The notes: generated by a model from the letters alone, not told the origin. 64,000 nucleotides of DNA from an uncultured Clostridia bacterium (GCA_945787805.1 CALZID010000003.1:62001-126000), one strand, 5' to 3'. Numbered from the stretch's first letter, positions 1 to 9,640 are shown. Program-made: numbers and translations.

Positions 1-186
1 TTCTGATTTCGGGTGGTCTTGAATATCTTTGATTTCAGCAACAACGATACCTGAAAAATCGCTGCCCTTTAAGAAAATCTCATTTTCAACTTCTGCGGTT
101 GAAAGTGAAAATCTGCGGATTAAGTCCATTTTGTCAAGTCCCGAAAGGTCAACGAAATCACTAATCCAGTTCATTGATAAAAACAT
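1..186 (-). CDS. pheT: Phenylalanyl-tRNA synthetase beta subunit, N-terminal part (cut by window edge)
   Basis: The reverse strand reads 62 codons from an ATG at 186 to the window edge with no stop. The start MFLSMNWISDFVDL is typical of PheT, whose beta subunit forms the alpha2-beta2 enzyme charging tRNA-Phe and edits misacylated tyrosine. A strong AGGAGG site lies just upstream of the ATG. It begins 17 bases after the pheS stop, so the two form the usual pheST operon under the T-box farther upstream. Only the start of the N-terminal domain is visible; the rest lies outside the window. Confidence 0.9.
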   Translation of the reverse strand, partial: MFLSMNWISDFVDLSGLDKMDLIRRFSLSTAEVENEIFLKGSDFSGIVVAEIKDIQDHPKSE

Positions 187-203
187 ATTTTACTCCTCCT
201 TCC

Positions 204-1259
204 TTAATTTTCGTCGTCTGTAAACTGTGAAAGTGCTTTAAGACTGCCACTGTTTAAATCACGAATATCTTTAACACCGTATTTCATCATTGCAAGTCTT
301 GTAAGACCGAGACCGAATGCAAAACCCGTGTATTCTTCGGGGTCAATTCCGCCGGCTTTAAGCACTTCGGGGTGAATCATACCGCATGGGCAAAGCTCAA
401 GCCAACCGCTGTGCTTGCATGAAGGACAACCCTCGCCGCCACAGATAAGACAACTGATGTCAAGCTCAAAGCCCGGTTCAACGAATGGGAAAAATCCCGG
501 ACGAAGTCTGACTTTAATATCTTTTTGGAAAACTTCCGAAAGCATTGTTTTCATAAAGTAAATAAGGTTAGAAATTGAAATGTCCTTATCCACCATAACG
601 CCTTCCATTTGGAAGAATGTGTTTTCGTGACATGCGTCGGTAGCTTCGTTTCTGAAACAACGGCCTGGGAAAATTGCCTTAATGGGCACACCGTCATTTA
701 CAAGTGCATCTTTATACTTTTTGTAAATAGCATTCTGTGCCGCAGATGTCTGCGACTTTAAGAGCTGGCCGTTTTCGAGATAATATGTGTCCTGCATATC
801 ACGGGCAGGGTGGTCCTTGGGAATGTTCAGTGACTCAAAACATTCATAGTCGGTTACAACTTCACTGTAATCTTCAACGGTAAAGCCCATTGACTTGAAA
901 ATTGTTTCGCATTGACGCTGAACCAATGTAATAGGATGATACGAACCGCGAGTTAAGTTTGCGGGAACGGAAATATCAAAAACAGGTGTGCTTTCGATTT
1001 CTTTTTTTAACTCAAGCTCTTTAATTTCTTTGATTTTTTCTGCAATTTTCTGTTCAACAAATGCTCTGACTTCGTTGACAACCTGACCCATAACAGGTCT
1101 TTCTTCTGCTGAAAGTGAGCCCATCATTTTAAGAATTGATGTGAGTTCACCTTTTTTACCGAGTAACTGCACTCTGAAATTTTCAAGTTCAATCAGGTCG
1201 GTAATAGCACTGAGTTCAGCTTCCGCTTTAGTGCGGATAGCCTCAAGCTTTTCTTTCAT
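204..1259 (-). CDS. pheS: Phenylalanyl-tRNA synthetase alpha subunit
   Basis: Catalytic subunit of class II PheRS (Phe + ATP + tRNA-Phe). An N-terminal coiled-coil arm of about 80 residues leads into the catalytic core. Motif 2 is seen as FRNEATDACHENTFFQMEG near residue 202, and motif 3 as GFAFGLGLTRLAMM near 322. A Cys-rich insert (CxxCxxxGCxxC) before GMIHPEV is common in Firmicute PheS proteins. The frame stays open 40 codons farther upstream, but that stretch is the T-box leader. The ATG at 1259 follows an AAAGGA site and gives 351 residues, the normal family length. Regulated by the T-box upstream. Confidence 0.96.
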   Translation of the reverse strand: MKEKLEAIRTKAEAELSAITDLIELENFRVQLLGKKGELTSILKMMGSLSAEERPVMGQVVNEVRAFVEQKIAEKIKEIKELELKKEIESTPVFDISVPANLTRGSYHPITLVQRQCETIFKSMGFTVEDYSEVVTDYECFESLNIPKDHPARDMQDTYYLENGQLLKSQTSAAQNAIYKKYKDALVNDGVPIKAIFPGRCFRNEATDACHENTFFQMEGVMVDKDISISNLIYFMKTMLSEVFQKDIKVRLRPGFFPFVEPGFELDISCLICGGEGCPSCKHSGWLELCPCGMIHPEVLKAGGIDPEEYTGFAFGLGLTRLAMMKYGVKDIRDLNSGSLKALSQFTDDEN

Positions 1260-1302
1260 AGTCTTCAATCCTTTTCTAATATGATAATCGGAAACAGGGA
1301 AT

Positions 1303-1550
1303 AAAAAATCCCATACGAAAAATCGTATGGGACGAATAAAATCCGCGGTACCACCCAAATTTTTGCAAAAAGCAAACACTTCCGTATTCTGTAACGGGAA
1401 TAAACCGTCTTTACCTACTACTATTTCAATAAAGCCACTCCAAAGGGAACTTCAATTAAGCTTTCGACTTTTGTGCTTTCAGCCGTGGCACAATTCTCTG
1501 TTAAGGTTAATCACTTAATTTACTTTCTTTTTCATTGTGTTTTTTATATC
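1303..1550 (-). promoter_or_regulatory. T-box riboswitch leader of pheST (tRNA-Phe sensing)
   Basis: On the minus strand the invariant T-box sequence GGGTGGTACCGCG lies at 1356-1344. It is followed by a terminator hairpin (arms 1310-1318 and 1323-1331) and a T-rich run down to 1303, just before pheS. An AGAGA element typical of stem I lies upstream. A TTC phenylalanine triplet at 1449-1447 is a plausible specifier codon, though I did not fold stem I. Uncharged tRNA-Phe would stabilise the antiterminator and switch on pheST. Confidence 0.92.
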
Positions 1551-1556
1551 TTAGAA

Positions 1557-1585
1557 ATTATATCAAAACATTTTGTTTAAGTCAA
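1557..1585 (-). promoter_or_regulatory. Sigma-A promoter of the T-box/pheST operon
   Basis: On the minus strand, TTGACT (1585-1580) and TATAAT (1562-1557) are separated by exactly 17 bases. This is near-consensus and sits just upstream of the T-box leader. Confidence 0.85.
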
Positions 1586-1600
1586 TACTTATTATATAAC

Positions 1601-1631
1601 AAAAACTCTCACTTTCGGGTGAGAGTTTTTT
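1601..1631 (-). terminator. Rho-independent terminator, bidirectional, after the phosphoesterase gene
   Basis: AAAAACTCTCAC pairs with GTGAGAGTTTTT around a short TTTCGG-type loop, with T-runs on both strands. It lies 15 bases beyond the stop of the phosphoesterase gene and also shields the pheS promoter. Confidence 0.85.
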
Positions 1632-1645
1632 GATATAGGTTTAAA

Positions 1646-4600
1646 TTATAAATCTTCTCTGCGGCGTTTGATTACTGCTGCTGTTGCGATGAAATATGCA
1701 ACCATAAAAGCGATAGCGCCAACCGTTGCAATAAAAACAGTATTTCTCAATTCGGCAGAACCGTTTGTAATGTCATCAATAATGCTGCCGTTAGAACCGT
1801 TGCTGTTGGCAATTATGCTCTCCGTACCGTCAATTACCGTGCCGTCAGGGAGTGTAATAACCTTTGAAATTGCAAATTGGTCAACTCTTGTTTCTTTACC
1901 GTTTTCAACGCTGTATGTATCAAAGAAAAGATTGCCGCCGTCAATTTGAATGTGTGAATATGACGGAACTTCTAAATAAAGAACTGTTTCACCGTCGGGA
2001 ATAAGCTCGCTTGTTTCTGCACTGTCTTTCGGTTTATAGTGTTTAGGTCCGATTGTACCGTTAATTGAGTAAATTGTTCCGTCAGGCTTAATCTTTGTTG
2101 TATATTCAAGACCGTTATATTTGATTGTACCTGTTTCGGTTTCGACAATTGCATTGTCTTTAAGAACATCGGTACGCATATAAACATGGTCGTGTCCTTG
2201 GAATACAAGGTCAATATCAAGCTCGTTCATAAGGGGAAGAAGCTGTGCCCGAATAGCAACAACATCATCATCGTCAAAGTGAGAACCGTTTGAATAAATT
2301 GCTTTGTGAAGAGCGATGAATTTCCACGGCTGCTTTGAATTGCTCATATCTGATTTGAGCCATTCAATTTGTGCATCTGAAAGTGCGTTATTATCATTCA
2401 AATCATTTGTGTTAAGCACTGCGATATGTGCGGTGTTGTAATCAAATGAATAATAAACACCCTTTGTCGTGTCTTGTGTAGGAAGGTTTGAATATACAAA
2501 ATTTTGCATATTTGCGTTTTCACCGCGATTTTCGTGATTTCCCGTACCTGCCATTAAAACTGTGTCCATAAGACTGTCGGCGGCAGAGTTGAACATTCTC
2601 TTCCATTCAACGAAGTCATCGCCGTTATCAACCATATCGCCTGTACTGAGAAGAAAGTCGATATCATGATTATTAAATGCGGTTTGAAGAGCCATAGCCC
2701 AGTTGTTTTTATATTGTTTTTCAGTAACACCCTGTGGGTCGGTAATATGCAAGAAACTGAATGCAGTGCCTTTATCGGCAGTGCTGATTACACCCACATC
2801 GCTCCACCAGCCGCGTTCAGCGTCACCCACACGGTAGCAGTATTTCTGACCGGGTTCAAGTCCCGTAATCTTAACAGTGTGGCGGTTGACCTTTATACCA
2901 TGACTGATAATACCGATGAAGCTTAAATCTATGGCAGAATATTCACGCTCCGCGTCAACTTCACAGTCAGTTGTGATTACAGCACCGATTGAGCGTCTTG
3001 AAAAATCAGGGTTTTCAGAATACGGTACAATTTGAACATCCGTTTCGGTAAGACTGTATTTTGTGAAATAACTGATATTAACCGAAGTTGCTGAATCTTC
3101 ACCGAATGTCACTGCAATATGTGACGGAAGACGAAGATTGTCTTGTGAAAGAGGCACGGCAACTTTACCGTTATAATTAAATGTTCCGTTTAAATCAGCC
3201 ATATAATCTGGGTTTTTGTCGTGTGTTAAATCCTTGAGAATTCTGTAGAATTCACCGTCAATAACATCGTACTGACTTTGAGTAAGATATTCGTCAAGAG
3301 CCGAATAAACAATATCACTGAGAGTGTCGCCGCCCACAATGCCTGAAAGAAGAATGACGGAGATAATATCACCGAGACCGATACCGGTCCAATCGCCCGC
3401 ACCTACAATATCGCGGATAGTATCATAAATACCTTGTGCAATTTCACTCATAGGACCGTTGATACCTATTGAAACAGGGTCAATTTTTATGTCTTTAAGA
3501 ATTGTGCCTTGAATAAGGTCGTCGAGAATAACTGTTAAAAGAGTATCAACAATTGCTTCTGCATTTTGATTGTTATCAAAACGCTCCAACGCATTTTGAA
3601 GAAATTTATCATTTTCTGGAGCTTCATTGTTCATATAATGATATGCAAGAACGGTAGAAGCCAAGTCGCCGAGATTACCTTTTTCATTGTTGCTTCCGAA
3701 TCCGAGAGTGTCTTTGAATGCTGTGCAGGGATAGTCCGAAACCTCCACCGCAAGAAGCTTATCAATCATTGGTTCAAGAGTATCAAGCGTCTTGTCGGGG
3801 TCTTTGAGATATGCGTTTTCAACTTGGTTGAAGAAAGCAATAAGAAGAAATCTGATAGTTCCCGCAGATAAATTACCTATGATTTCGCTTCCCGAAAGTT
3901 CGGCAATAAGCTCTTGAATGCCGATTGTCTGTTCAACATAGTTATAAAGGCCGCCTGCGTCTTTGACATCTTTACCGAATCCGTAACGAAGTTGATATTC
4001 AAGAAGATTCATTACAAAATTTTTGATGTTGTCACCGCCGAAATTATAAATCCACGCAATATTTCTAAAAGGCTTTGCCTGTGCAATTCCGTCAATTACA
4101 ACGGGATAATATTCGTCAACATCGTGCGCCTTATAATCGCAAGTAATGTTGCCGTTTGCGGCAGTGCTTATTTGCACACTTCTGTACATATTGGGATAAC
4201 TGAGAAGTGATGTTGTTGTAAAGTCAACAATCTGTTCACCGTTGTCGTTTATATAAGTTGATGTATCCTGCATGTGAACATGACCTGAAACAGTTACATG
4301 CATACCTGCATCTGCTACGGTATCGGCAATTCTTTCCCAATCACGAAGAACAAAGGCTTGAAAAAGGTCAACTTCTGTTTCAAAGTGCGGAATAAAATTT
4401 GTGTGGCACATACCGATAACTGTTTTACCGTCAGCCTTTGCCTGTTCACATTCACTGAGAATCCAAGCAAGCTGATTTTCTGTAATAGCGCCTGCTGTTT
4501 CCTGCTCATCAAGACCGCTGTCGGTAACATCGGCGGCATAAAGCTGTGCGTCAATGGCGATGAGACGGTAGTTGTTCGGAAGGTCAATAGCATAAGAAAG

Positions 4601-5209
4601 AGAGCCTTCTGAATTCTCGGCACTTGTCTTGTAACGACTGTAATATCCGCCTTCCGGTGTATAACCGAAATCGGCATAGAGTGCTTCAAATTCTTGCGGA
4701 GTTGTGTCAAGAGTATCTCTTAATTCGGGGCTTTTCTTAGCACTTATAAGATTTTCACCGTCATAATATGCAGCTCTCTGGTTGTTAATATCGTGATTAC
4801 CGTTGATAACATAAACCGGGACACCGGTGCTTTGCTCAAATGCTCTTAATTTTGAAGTGAGTTCAAGGTGAGCAGAATACTCTGCATTCTTTGTCAAGTC
4901 GCCGGGAATAAGCACAAAATCAATTTCGCCGTTGTTTGCCGATTCTTCAATGTTTTTGAGTGCAGCGTCTGTAAGCTCAGGCGCAATACCGCTTGTTGAA
5001 TTGTTCATAAGCATCATTTCATTGAATTCCTGTTTGTCCTGTTCTGTGGAACCCATTGCAGAATCCGCAAAATAGTGAAGGTCGCTTAAAATAACGAAAT
5101 TCACATCGTCAGTAGTTGCTGCAAGTGCTGTGAAAGGAACACTGACAGCGAAAACCGCAACAGCAAGAATAACGCAGAAAAGTTTTTTTACAATACTGTT
5201 TCTTTTCAT
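1646..5209 (-). CDS. Large secreted, membrane-anchored protein with two metallophosphoesterase domains
   Basis: About 1187 residues. A signal peptide (hydrophobic stretch ending VPFTALA) is followed by a first calcineurin-like phosphoesterase domain with ILSDLHYF, IPGDLTKNAE, INGNHDIN, MCHTNF and SGHVHMQD. After a long spacer without recognised motifs and a fibronectin-like segment comes a second domain of purple-acid-phosphatase type: HITDPQG, STGDMVDNGD, GTGNHENRG, ALHKAIYS and QGHDHVYMR. A C-terminal membrane helix ends in RRRED, consistent with surface anchoring. Substrate unknown; phosphate scavenging from extracellular phosphoesters is an inference. GGAGG at 5223-5219 is best spaced for the ATG at 5209; ATGs at 5215 and 5233 are alternatives. 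Confidence 0.85.
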   Translation of the reverse strand: MKRNSIVKKLFCVILAVAVFAVSVPFTALAATTDDVNFVILSDLHYFADSAMGSTEQDKQEFNEMMLMNNSTSGIAPELTDAALKNIEESANNGEIDFVLIPGDLTKNAEYSAHLELTSKLRAFEQSTGVPVYVINGNHDINNQRAAYYDGENLISAKKSPELRDTLDTTPQEFEALYADFGYTPEGGYYSRYKTSAENSEGSLSYAIDLPNNYRLIAIDAQLYAADVTDSGLDEQETAGAITENQLAWILSECEQAKADGKTVIGMCHTNFIPHFETEVDLFQAFVLRDWERIADTVADAGMHVTVSGHVHMQDTSTYINDNGEQIVDFTTTSLLSYPNMYRSVQISTAANGNITCDYKAHDVDEYYPVVIDGIAQAKPFRNIAWIYNFGGDNIKNFVMNLLEYQLRYGFGKDVKDAGGLYNYVEQTIGIQELIAELSGSEIIGNLSAGTIRFLLIAFFNQVENAYLKDPDKTLDTLEPMIDKLLAVEVSDYPCTAFKDTLGFGSNNEKGNLGDLASTVLAYHYMNNEAPENDKFLQNALERFDNNQNAEAIVDTLLTVILDDLIQGTILKDIKIDPVSIGINGPMSEIAQGIYDTIRDIVGAGDWTGIGLGDIISVILLSGIVGGDTLSDIVYSALDEYLTQSQYDVIDGEFYRILKDLTHDKNPDYMADLNGTFNYNGKVAVPLSQDNLRLPSHIAVTFGEDSATSVNISYFTKYSLTETDVQIVPYSENPDFSRRSIGAVITTDCEVDAEREYSAIDLSFIGIISHGIKVNRHTVKITGLEPGQKYCYRVGDAERGWWSDVGVISTADKGTAFSFLHITDPQGVTEKQYKNNWAMALQTAFNNHDIDFLLSTGDMVDNGDDFVEWKRMFNSAADSLMDTVLMAGTGNHENRGENANMQNFVYSNLPTQDTTKGVYYSFDYNTAHIAVLNTNDLNDNNALSDAQIEWLKSDMSNSKQPWKFIALHKAIYSNGSHFDDDDVVAIRAQLLPLMNELDIDLVFQGHDHVYMRTDVLKDNAIVETETGTIKYNGLEYTTKIKPDGTIYSINGTIGPKHYKPKDSAETSELIPDGETVLYLEVPSYSHIQIDGGNLFFDTYSVENGKETRVDQFAISKVITLPDGTVIDGTESIIANSNGSNGSIIDDITNGSAELRNTVFIATVGAIAFMVAYFIATAAVIKRRREDL

Positions 5210-5280
5210 TCTCATATACCTCCGCTTTGGCATTATTAAAGAAATACCAAGTTATTATACAAATACATATTATAACATAA

Positions 5281-5327
5281 AAAAAGGAAAAATGCTACGC
5301 TTTTTGTAACATTTTTCCGTTTTTTTG
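5281..5327 (-). terminator. Bidirectional terminator after the ABC ATPase gene
   Basis: GGAAAAATG (5286-5294) pairs with CATTTTTCC (5310-5318). A T-rich run follows on either strand. It lies 25 bases past the stop of the minus-strand ABC gene. Confidence 0.75.
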
Positions 5328-5350
5328 TTCTGTGTATATAATGGTCAAAT

Positions 5351-6040
5351 TTAACCTTTTTTGTTTAAAAAATCGGCAACAATTTGACCGTCTGAAATTC
5401 TGATAACACGCTCTGCTTCGTCGGCAATATCATTGTCGTGAGTGATAAGAATAACCGTGCGCCCTTCTTCGTGTAATTCGTGAAGAATTTTCATAACTTC
5501 AACGCCCGAATGTGAGTCAAGGTTACCTGTTGGCTCATCAGCGAGAATAATAGGCGGGCGAGCGGCAACCGCACGGGCAATGGCAACACGCTGCTGCTGA
5601 CCGCCCGACATCTGTTTCGGCAAATGGTCAAGTCTGTGAGAAAGCCCCACTCTGTCAAGTGCTTCAAGAGCCAATTTGTTGCGCTCTTCTTTTTTCATTC
5701 CGCGATATACAAGCGGCAATTCAACATTTTCAACTGCTGTAAGACTTGGAATAAGGTTGAAGCCTTGAAAGATAAATCCGATTTTTTTGTTACGGATTTC
5801 CGAAAGCTCATCATCAGTCATATCTTTGACATCAACACCGTCGAGAATATATGTTCCGCTTGTGGGAATATCAAGAAGACCCAACATATTCATAAGTGTT
5901 GATTTTCCTGAACCCGATTGACCGACAATAGCTAAAAATTCACCGTGTTCAACGGTGAGACTGACTCCGTCAAGGGCACGGACCTCGTTTTCGCCGGGAT
6001 TATATATTTTGTAAATATCGTGAATTTCAATAAGGCTCAT
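5351..6040 (-). CDS. ABC transporter ATP-binding protein, MacB/LolD type
   Basis: A 229-residue stand-alone nucleotide-binding domain. Visible motifs: Walker [11 protein letters not shown]-loop FIFQGFNL, signature MSGGQQQR, Walker [13 protein letters not shown] and H-loop LITHD. The sequence class matches ATPases that partner with FtsX-like permeases in peptide, lipoprotein or antimicrobial export (family knowledge). No permease is adjacent: the upstream neighbour is an unrelated flavoprotein and the downstream gene a phosphoesterase, so the partner must be elsewhere. A GGTGAT site precedes the ATG. A terminator follows, so the gene probably forms its own unit. Confidence 0.9.
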   Translation of the reverse strand: MSLIEIHDIYKIYNPGENEVRALDGVSLTVEHGEFLAIVGQSGSGKSTLMNMLGLLDIPTSGTYILDGVDVKDMTDDELSEIRNKKIGFIFQGFNLIPSLTAVENVELPLVYRGMKKEERNKLALEALDRVGLSHRLDHLPKQMSGGQQQRVAIARAVAARPPIILADEPTGNLDSHSGVEVMKILHELHEEGRTVILITHDNDIADEAERVIRISDGQIVADFLNKKG

Positions 6041-6127
6041 TTTATCACCAACTAATAAATTATGGAAATATTTTACATTTATTAAACCGTAAAAGCAATA
6101 AACAAATTGTAAACAAATTTGAAATAT

Positions 6128-6625
6128 TTACTCAACAATCACTTTTAAAATTTCACCCACATATATTCTGTGAAAATCGTTTTCCTTATAGTTGTTCATA
6201 ATACTGTCATCAATAAATCCGTTGGGGTTCATATCCTGATATGCAATCTTTTTCATATAAACGGTAATCTTCGCCTGCTCAAAACCGATTGATTCGCCGA
6301 TTGATACGGGTGTAAATCCTGTTTCGGCAATTTTATCAACATCCTTGCCCGATTTGCTTCCGCAAATGCCAAGCTCTTTTTTATATTCGCCGCCGAAAAA
6401 AGAAAGGGTGAAGTAATCGTTGTTTTCGATAAACTGATATGTGTATCTTTGCGGTCGCACAAAAAGAAAAGCAACATCTTTGTTCCAAAGCTCACCGATA
6501 CCGCCCCAGCTGACAGTCATTGTGTTGAAACGGTCATCTTTGCCGGCAGTGAGAAGCGCCCAGTCTTCACTGAGCATTTTTACAAAATTGCTTTTTAATT
6601 CTCTGATTGATATTTCTTTAGCCAT
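6128..6625 (-). CDS. Flavin reductase-like domain protein
   Basis: 165 residues resembling the FMN-binding split-barrel flavin reductase-like family. Typical segments are DWALLTAGKDDRFNTMTVSWGGIGELW and, after it, FVRPQRYTYQFIENNDYFTLSFF. Such proteins bind FMN and reduce flavins or act as flavin-linked oxidoreductases; the exact substrate is unknown. The frame can be extended four codons to a TTG, but that overlaps the GGAG ribosome site, so the ATG at 6625 is preferred. It stands alone between an ABC gene and a divergent regulator. Confidence 0.8.
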   Translation of the reverse strand: MAKEISIRELKSNFVKMLSEDWALLTAGKDDRFNTMTVSWGGIGELWNKDVAFLFVRPQRYTYQFIENNDYFTLSFFGGEYKKELGICGSKSGKDVDKIAETGFTPVSIGESIGFEQAKITVYMKKIAYQDMNPNGFIDDSIMNNYKENDFHRIYVGEILKVIVE

Positions 6626-6902
6626 AATAATCTCCAATCACAAAAAAATGTTATATTTAATTATACACATAATTCTCCGAAAATACAACCCGAACGCACA
6701 TAAAAGAAGGGCAAATAAAGAACGAATATAATTTTTCTATGCACAAATTGTCGAAAACTATTGTAAAAGTTACCAAAAAATTCAATAAAAATTTGTATAG
6801 TTATTTTTATTCTACATCTTCACAAATAAAAAAAACTGTGATAATATATCAAGGCTAATTCTTGCTGTGTAAAAAAACAGCATATTTTTTGAGGGTGTGA
6901 AA

Positions 6903-7127
6903 ATGGATTTCAGTGAAAGATTAAAATATTTAAGATGTGCGAAAATACCTACATTGACGCAGAAAGACCTGGCAAATGCTTTGGGCGTTACTCAAAGAAA
7001 AATTTCTTTTATGGAAACGGGCACAACCGAGCCGTCAATTAAAGATATCAAAGCATTGTGCAACTTCTTTAATGTGTCGGCAGACTATCTGTTGGGCTTG
7101 CCGAAAAATATGAATTATCCGGAGTAA
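6903..7127 (+). CDS. Small XRE-family transcriptional regulator
   Basis: 74 residues forming one Cro/CI-type helix-turn-helix. TLTQKDLANALGVTQRKISFMETGTTEPSIKDIKALCNFF covers the five-helix fold (quoted here by span; recognition helix around VTQRKISFME). It ends NVSADYLLG, as in many Gram-positive SinR-like regulators. GAGGG at 6891-6895 is spaced 7 bases from the ATG at 6903; a GTG two codons earlier overlaps the ribosome site. It sits 3 bases before nth, so the two are likely cotranscribed. Target genes unknown. Confidence 0.85.
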   Translation: MDFSERLKYLRCAKIPTLTQKDLANALGVTQRKISFMETGTTEPSIKDIKALCNFFNVSADYLLGLPKNMNYPE

Positions 7128-7130
7128 TCT

Positions 7131-7757
7131 ATGACTAAAAAACAAAGAGCATTGTTGCTGGTTGAAGGCTTGAAAAGAGAATATCCCGAAGCGATTTGCT
7201 CACTTGTTGCGGACAATCCCTTTGAATTGCTTGTGGCAACCCGACTTTCGGCACAGTGTACAGATGCGAGAGTTAATTTAGTAACTCCCGCACTTTTTGA
7301 CAAATACAAAACACTTGACGATTATGTAAATGCAGATGTAAAGGATATTGAGAATATTATTCATTCTTGCGGCTTTTATCACGGAAAAGCCCGTGATATT
7401 ATTGAAATGGCAAGGGGAGTGCGTGACCGATTCGGCGGTGTTGTCCCCGATAATATTGAAGATTTAACATCCTTGCAGGGCGTGGGAAGAAAAACTGCAA
7501 ACTTAATTGTGGGCGATGTTTATAAGAAGCCTGCGGTCGTGGCGGATACTCATTTGATAAGGCTTGCTAACAGAATGGGGCTTGTGAGTACAAAAGACCC
7601 TAAAAAGGTTGAGATAGAATTAAAGAAAATTCTGCCCCCTGAAGAAAGCAACGATTTTTGCCATCGTGCAGTGCTTCACGGCAGAGCGGTGTGTACGGCC
7701 CGCAAAGCAGATTGCAAAAACTGTTCTTTAAGCGACGCCTGTAAAAGAATAATATAG
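7131..7757 (+). CDS. nth: Endonuclease III (DNA glycosylase/AP lyase)
   Basis: 208 residues, normal length. It removes oxidised pyrimidines in base excision repair. The helix-hairpin-helix LQGVGRKTANLIVG carries the catalytic Lys. The catalytic Asp is in VVADTHLIRLANRMG. The C-terminal Cys pattern C-x6-C-x2-C-x5-C (CTARKADCKNCSLSDAC) binds the 4Fe-4S cluster. All key residues are present. The start ATG lies 3 bases after the XRE stop. Confidence 0.95.
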   Translation: MTKKQRALLLVEGLKREYPEAICSLVADNPFELLVATRLSAQCTDARVNLVTPALFDKYKTLDDYVNADVKDIENIIHSCGFYHGKARDIIEMARGVRDRFGGVVPDNIEDLTSLQGVGRKTANLIVGDVYKKPAVVADTHLIRLANRMGLVSTKDPKKVEIELKKILPPEESNDFCHRAVLHGRAVCTARKADCKNCSLSDACKRII

Positions 7758-7776
7758 TTTATTACGGTGTTTCTTA

Positions 7777-7806
7777 TTGTATTTTATTTGCGATTTATGT
7801 TATACT
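7777..7806 (+). promoter_or_regulatory. Probable sigma-A promoter of the 7837 membrane protein gene
   Basis: TTGTAT (7777-7782) and TATACT (7801-7806) are spaced 18 bases apart, about 30 bases before the start codon. Confidence 0.45.
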
Positions 7807-7836
7807 ATTAACATATTATGGAAAAGAGGTAATATT

Positions 7837-9597
7837 ATGAATCCAATCAATGTTGACTTCGGCGGAAAAAACAGAAAAGCTAAAGCTGTTGAGCCAAAGG
7901 GCAGCACCATTAAAAGAGTTGTTATCAGTTTAATAATTACTCTTGTTTTAGGCGCAGTTATTTATTATTTTATGCTTCCTGCTTTAAATTTCAAAGCATT
8001 TGAACTATATCTCTATGTAGGAATAGTTATTTTTGCCTATATCGGTATTTTCGGTATAGTGTCAAAAGCATATTTCAGACCTGAATATATGGAATATGCA
8101 AAAAATAAAGTGAAAATTCCCCTGATTTTGCTTCTTGTTCTTGCAGTAATTGCCGGAATCGGATATCTTACAGGTGTTGAATTGTTCCGTGCAAAAGACT
8201 ATGCAGAAATCATTCAGGTTAAAGAAGGCGATTTTGCTGAAGATATCGCAGAAATTGATTTTTCAAGCGTACCCCGACTTGACAGAGATTCATCAAGTAT
8301 GATTGCAACCCGTGCTCTCGGCGAGCTGTCGGATTATGTTTCACAGTTTGTTGTAAACGGTTATTATTCGACACAGATAAACTATAAGGGAACACCTGTC
8401 CGTGTGCAGTCACTTGATTACGGCGATGTTTTCAAATGGATTAAAAATACAAAGAACGGTATTCCTGCTTATATCATTGTGGATATGACAACTCAAAAGG
8501 CAGAAACGGTCCGTCTTGAAGAAGGAATGAAATATTCACCTGCCGAGCATTTCAACGAATATCTCATTCGCCATGTCCGTTTTAAATATCCGTCACTTAT
8601 TTTAAGCGAGCCGTCATTTGAAATTGATGAAACAGGCAGACCTTATTGGATTGTACCCGTGCTTGATAAAACTATCGGTCTTTTCGGCGGAACGGATGTA
8701 ATCGGTGCGGTTGTTGTTGACTCAATCAACGGTGAAACAACTCTTGTTTCTACAAGTCTTGACAAAACAACAAAGCTTCCCACAGACAAGTTTGTCACAG
8801 ATAAAGAATATCAGTGGATTGACCAGGTTTATTCTGCATCCATTTTGAATCAGCAGTATAATTACTACGGTAAATATAACAATGGTTTCTGGAACTCAAT
8901 TATCGGTCAGGAAAATGTTAAAATCACAAGCCAAGGCTATAACTATATCGCTCTCAATGATGATGTTTATATGTACACGGGCGTTACCTCGATAAGCTCC
9001 GACCAATCAATTATCGGCTTTGTTCTTATTAACCAAAGAACAAAGGAAGCAAGATATTATCAGGTTTCAGGCGCTCTTGAAAATACAGCGATGACATCGG
9101 CACAGGGTAAGGTTCAGCAGTACGGCTATATTTCAACATTCCCGATTCTTCTCAATGTCAGCGGCGAGCCCACATACTTTATGGCACTTAAAGACTCAAG
9201 CCAGCTTGTAAAAATGTATGCAATGGTAAATGTTAAGCAATCAACTGTTGTAGGCGTCGGTTCAAGCCTTTCGGAGTGTACCGAAAACTATGCTTCGGAG
9301 CTTCAAAAGAACGGCGTCAATGTTCAGGTAGATGTTGATTCAATGGGCGAAGACAAAGAGAATGTACCCCATGAAACAGAAACTGTTGAAGTTGCGGGTA
9401 CGGTAGCAGAAATAAAAAGCGTCATCACAGGCGGAGAAACTTATTTCTATATTAAACTTGCAGATAATAACTCATATTATAAGGTCGCAGTGAAAGATGC
9501 TGAAAAGATTGTCATTCTCAATGTAGGGGACACAATCACATTCACAGTCCAAAAAGATGCAACAGGCGATATTATTTCCGTAATTTCAGTAAAATAA
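7837..9597 (+). CDS. Unrecognised membrane protein with large extracellular part
   Basis: 586 residues; I do not recognise a family. The first 110 residues contain three hydrophobic helices (around VVISLIITLVLGAVIYYFML, LYVGIVIFAYIGIFGIV and IPLILLLVLAVIAGIGYL). About 470 mostly soluble residues follow, with many aromatic and beta-prone stretches. The last 70 residues (AGTVAEIKSVITGGETYFYI onward) look like a small OB-like beta barrel. The start at 7837 has a GAGGT site; an upstream in-frame ATG lies in the promoter region. Transcribed alone, with its own promoter and terminator. Function unknown; an envelope role is inferred from topology only. Confidence 0.8.
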   Translation: MNPINVDFGGKNRKAKAVEPKGSTIKRVVISLIITLVLGAVIYYFMLPALNFKAFELYLYVGIVIFAYIGIFGIVSKAYFRPEYMEYAKNKVKIPLILLLVLAVIAGIGYLTGVELFRAKDYAEIIQVKEGDFAEDIAEIDFSSVPRLDRDSSSMIATRALGELSDYVSQFVVNGYYSTQINYKGTPVRVQSLDYGDVFKWIKNTKNGIPAYIIVDMTTQKAETVRLEEGMKYSPAEHFNEYLIRHVRFKYPSLILSEPSFEIDETGRPYWIVPVLDKTIGLFGGTDVIGAVVVDSINGETTLVSTSLDKTTKLPTDKFVTDKEYQWIDQVYSASILNQQYNYYGKYNNGFWNSIIGQENVKITSQGYNYIALNDDVYMYTGVTSISSDQSIIGFVLINQRTKEARYYQVSGALENTAMTSAQGKVQQYGYISTFPILLNVSGEPTYFMALKDSSQLVKMYAMVNVKQSTVVGVGSSLSECTENYASELQKNGVNVQVDVDSMGEDKENVPHETETVEVAGTVAEIKSVITGGETYFYIKLADNNSYYKVAVKDAEKIVILNVGDTITFTVQKDATGDIISVISVK

Positions 9598-9608
9598 ACA
9601 AAAAGAAT

Positions 9609-9640
9609 GACGGTTGGGGTAAAACTCAACCGTCTTTTTT
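9609..9640 (+). terminator. Rho-independent terminator after the membrane protein gene
   Basis: GACGGTTG (9609-9616) pairs with CAACCGTC (9627-9634) and is followed by six T residues. Confidence 0.9.

Noticed and set aside
1260-1379. 40-residue N-terminal extension of PheS
   Set aside because: This stretch is the T-box antiterminator/terminator region; the ATG at 1259 has the proper ribosome site and length.
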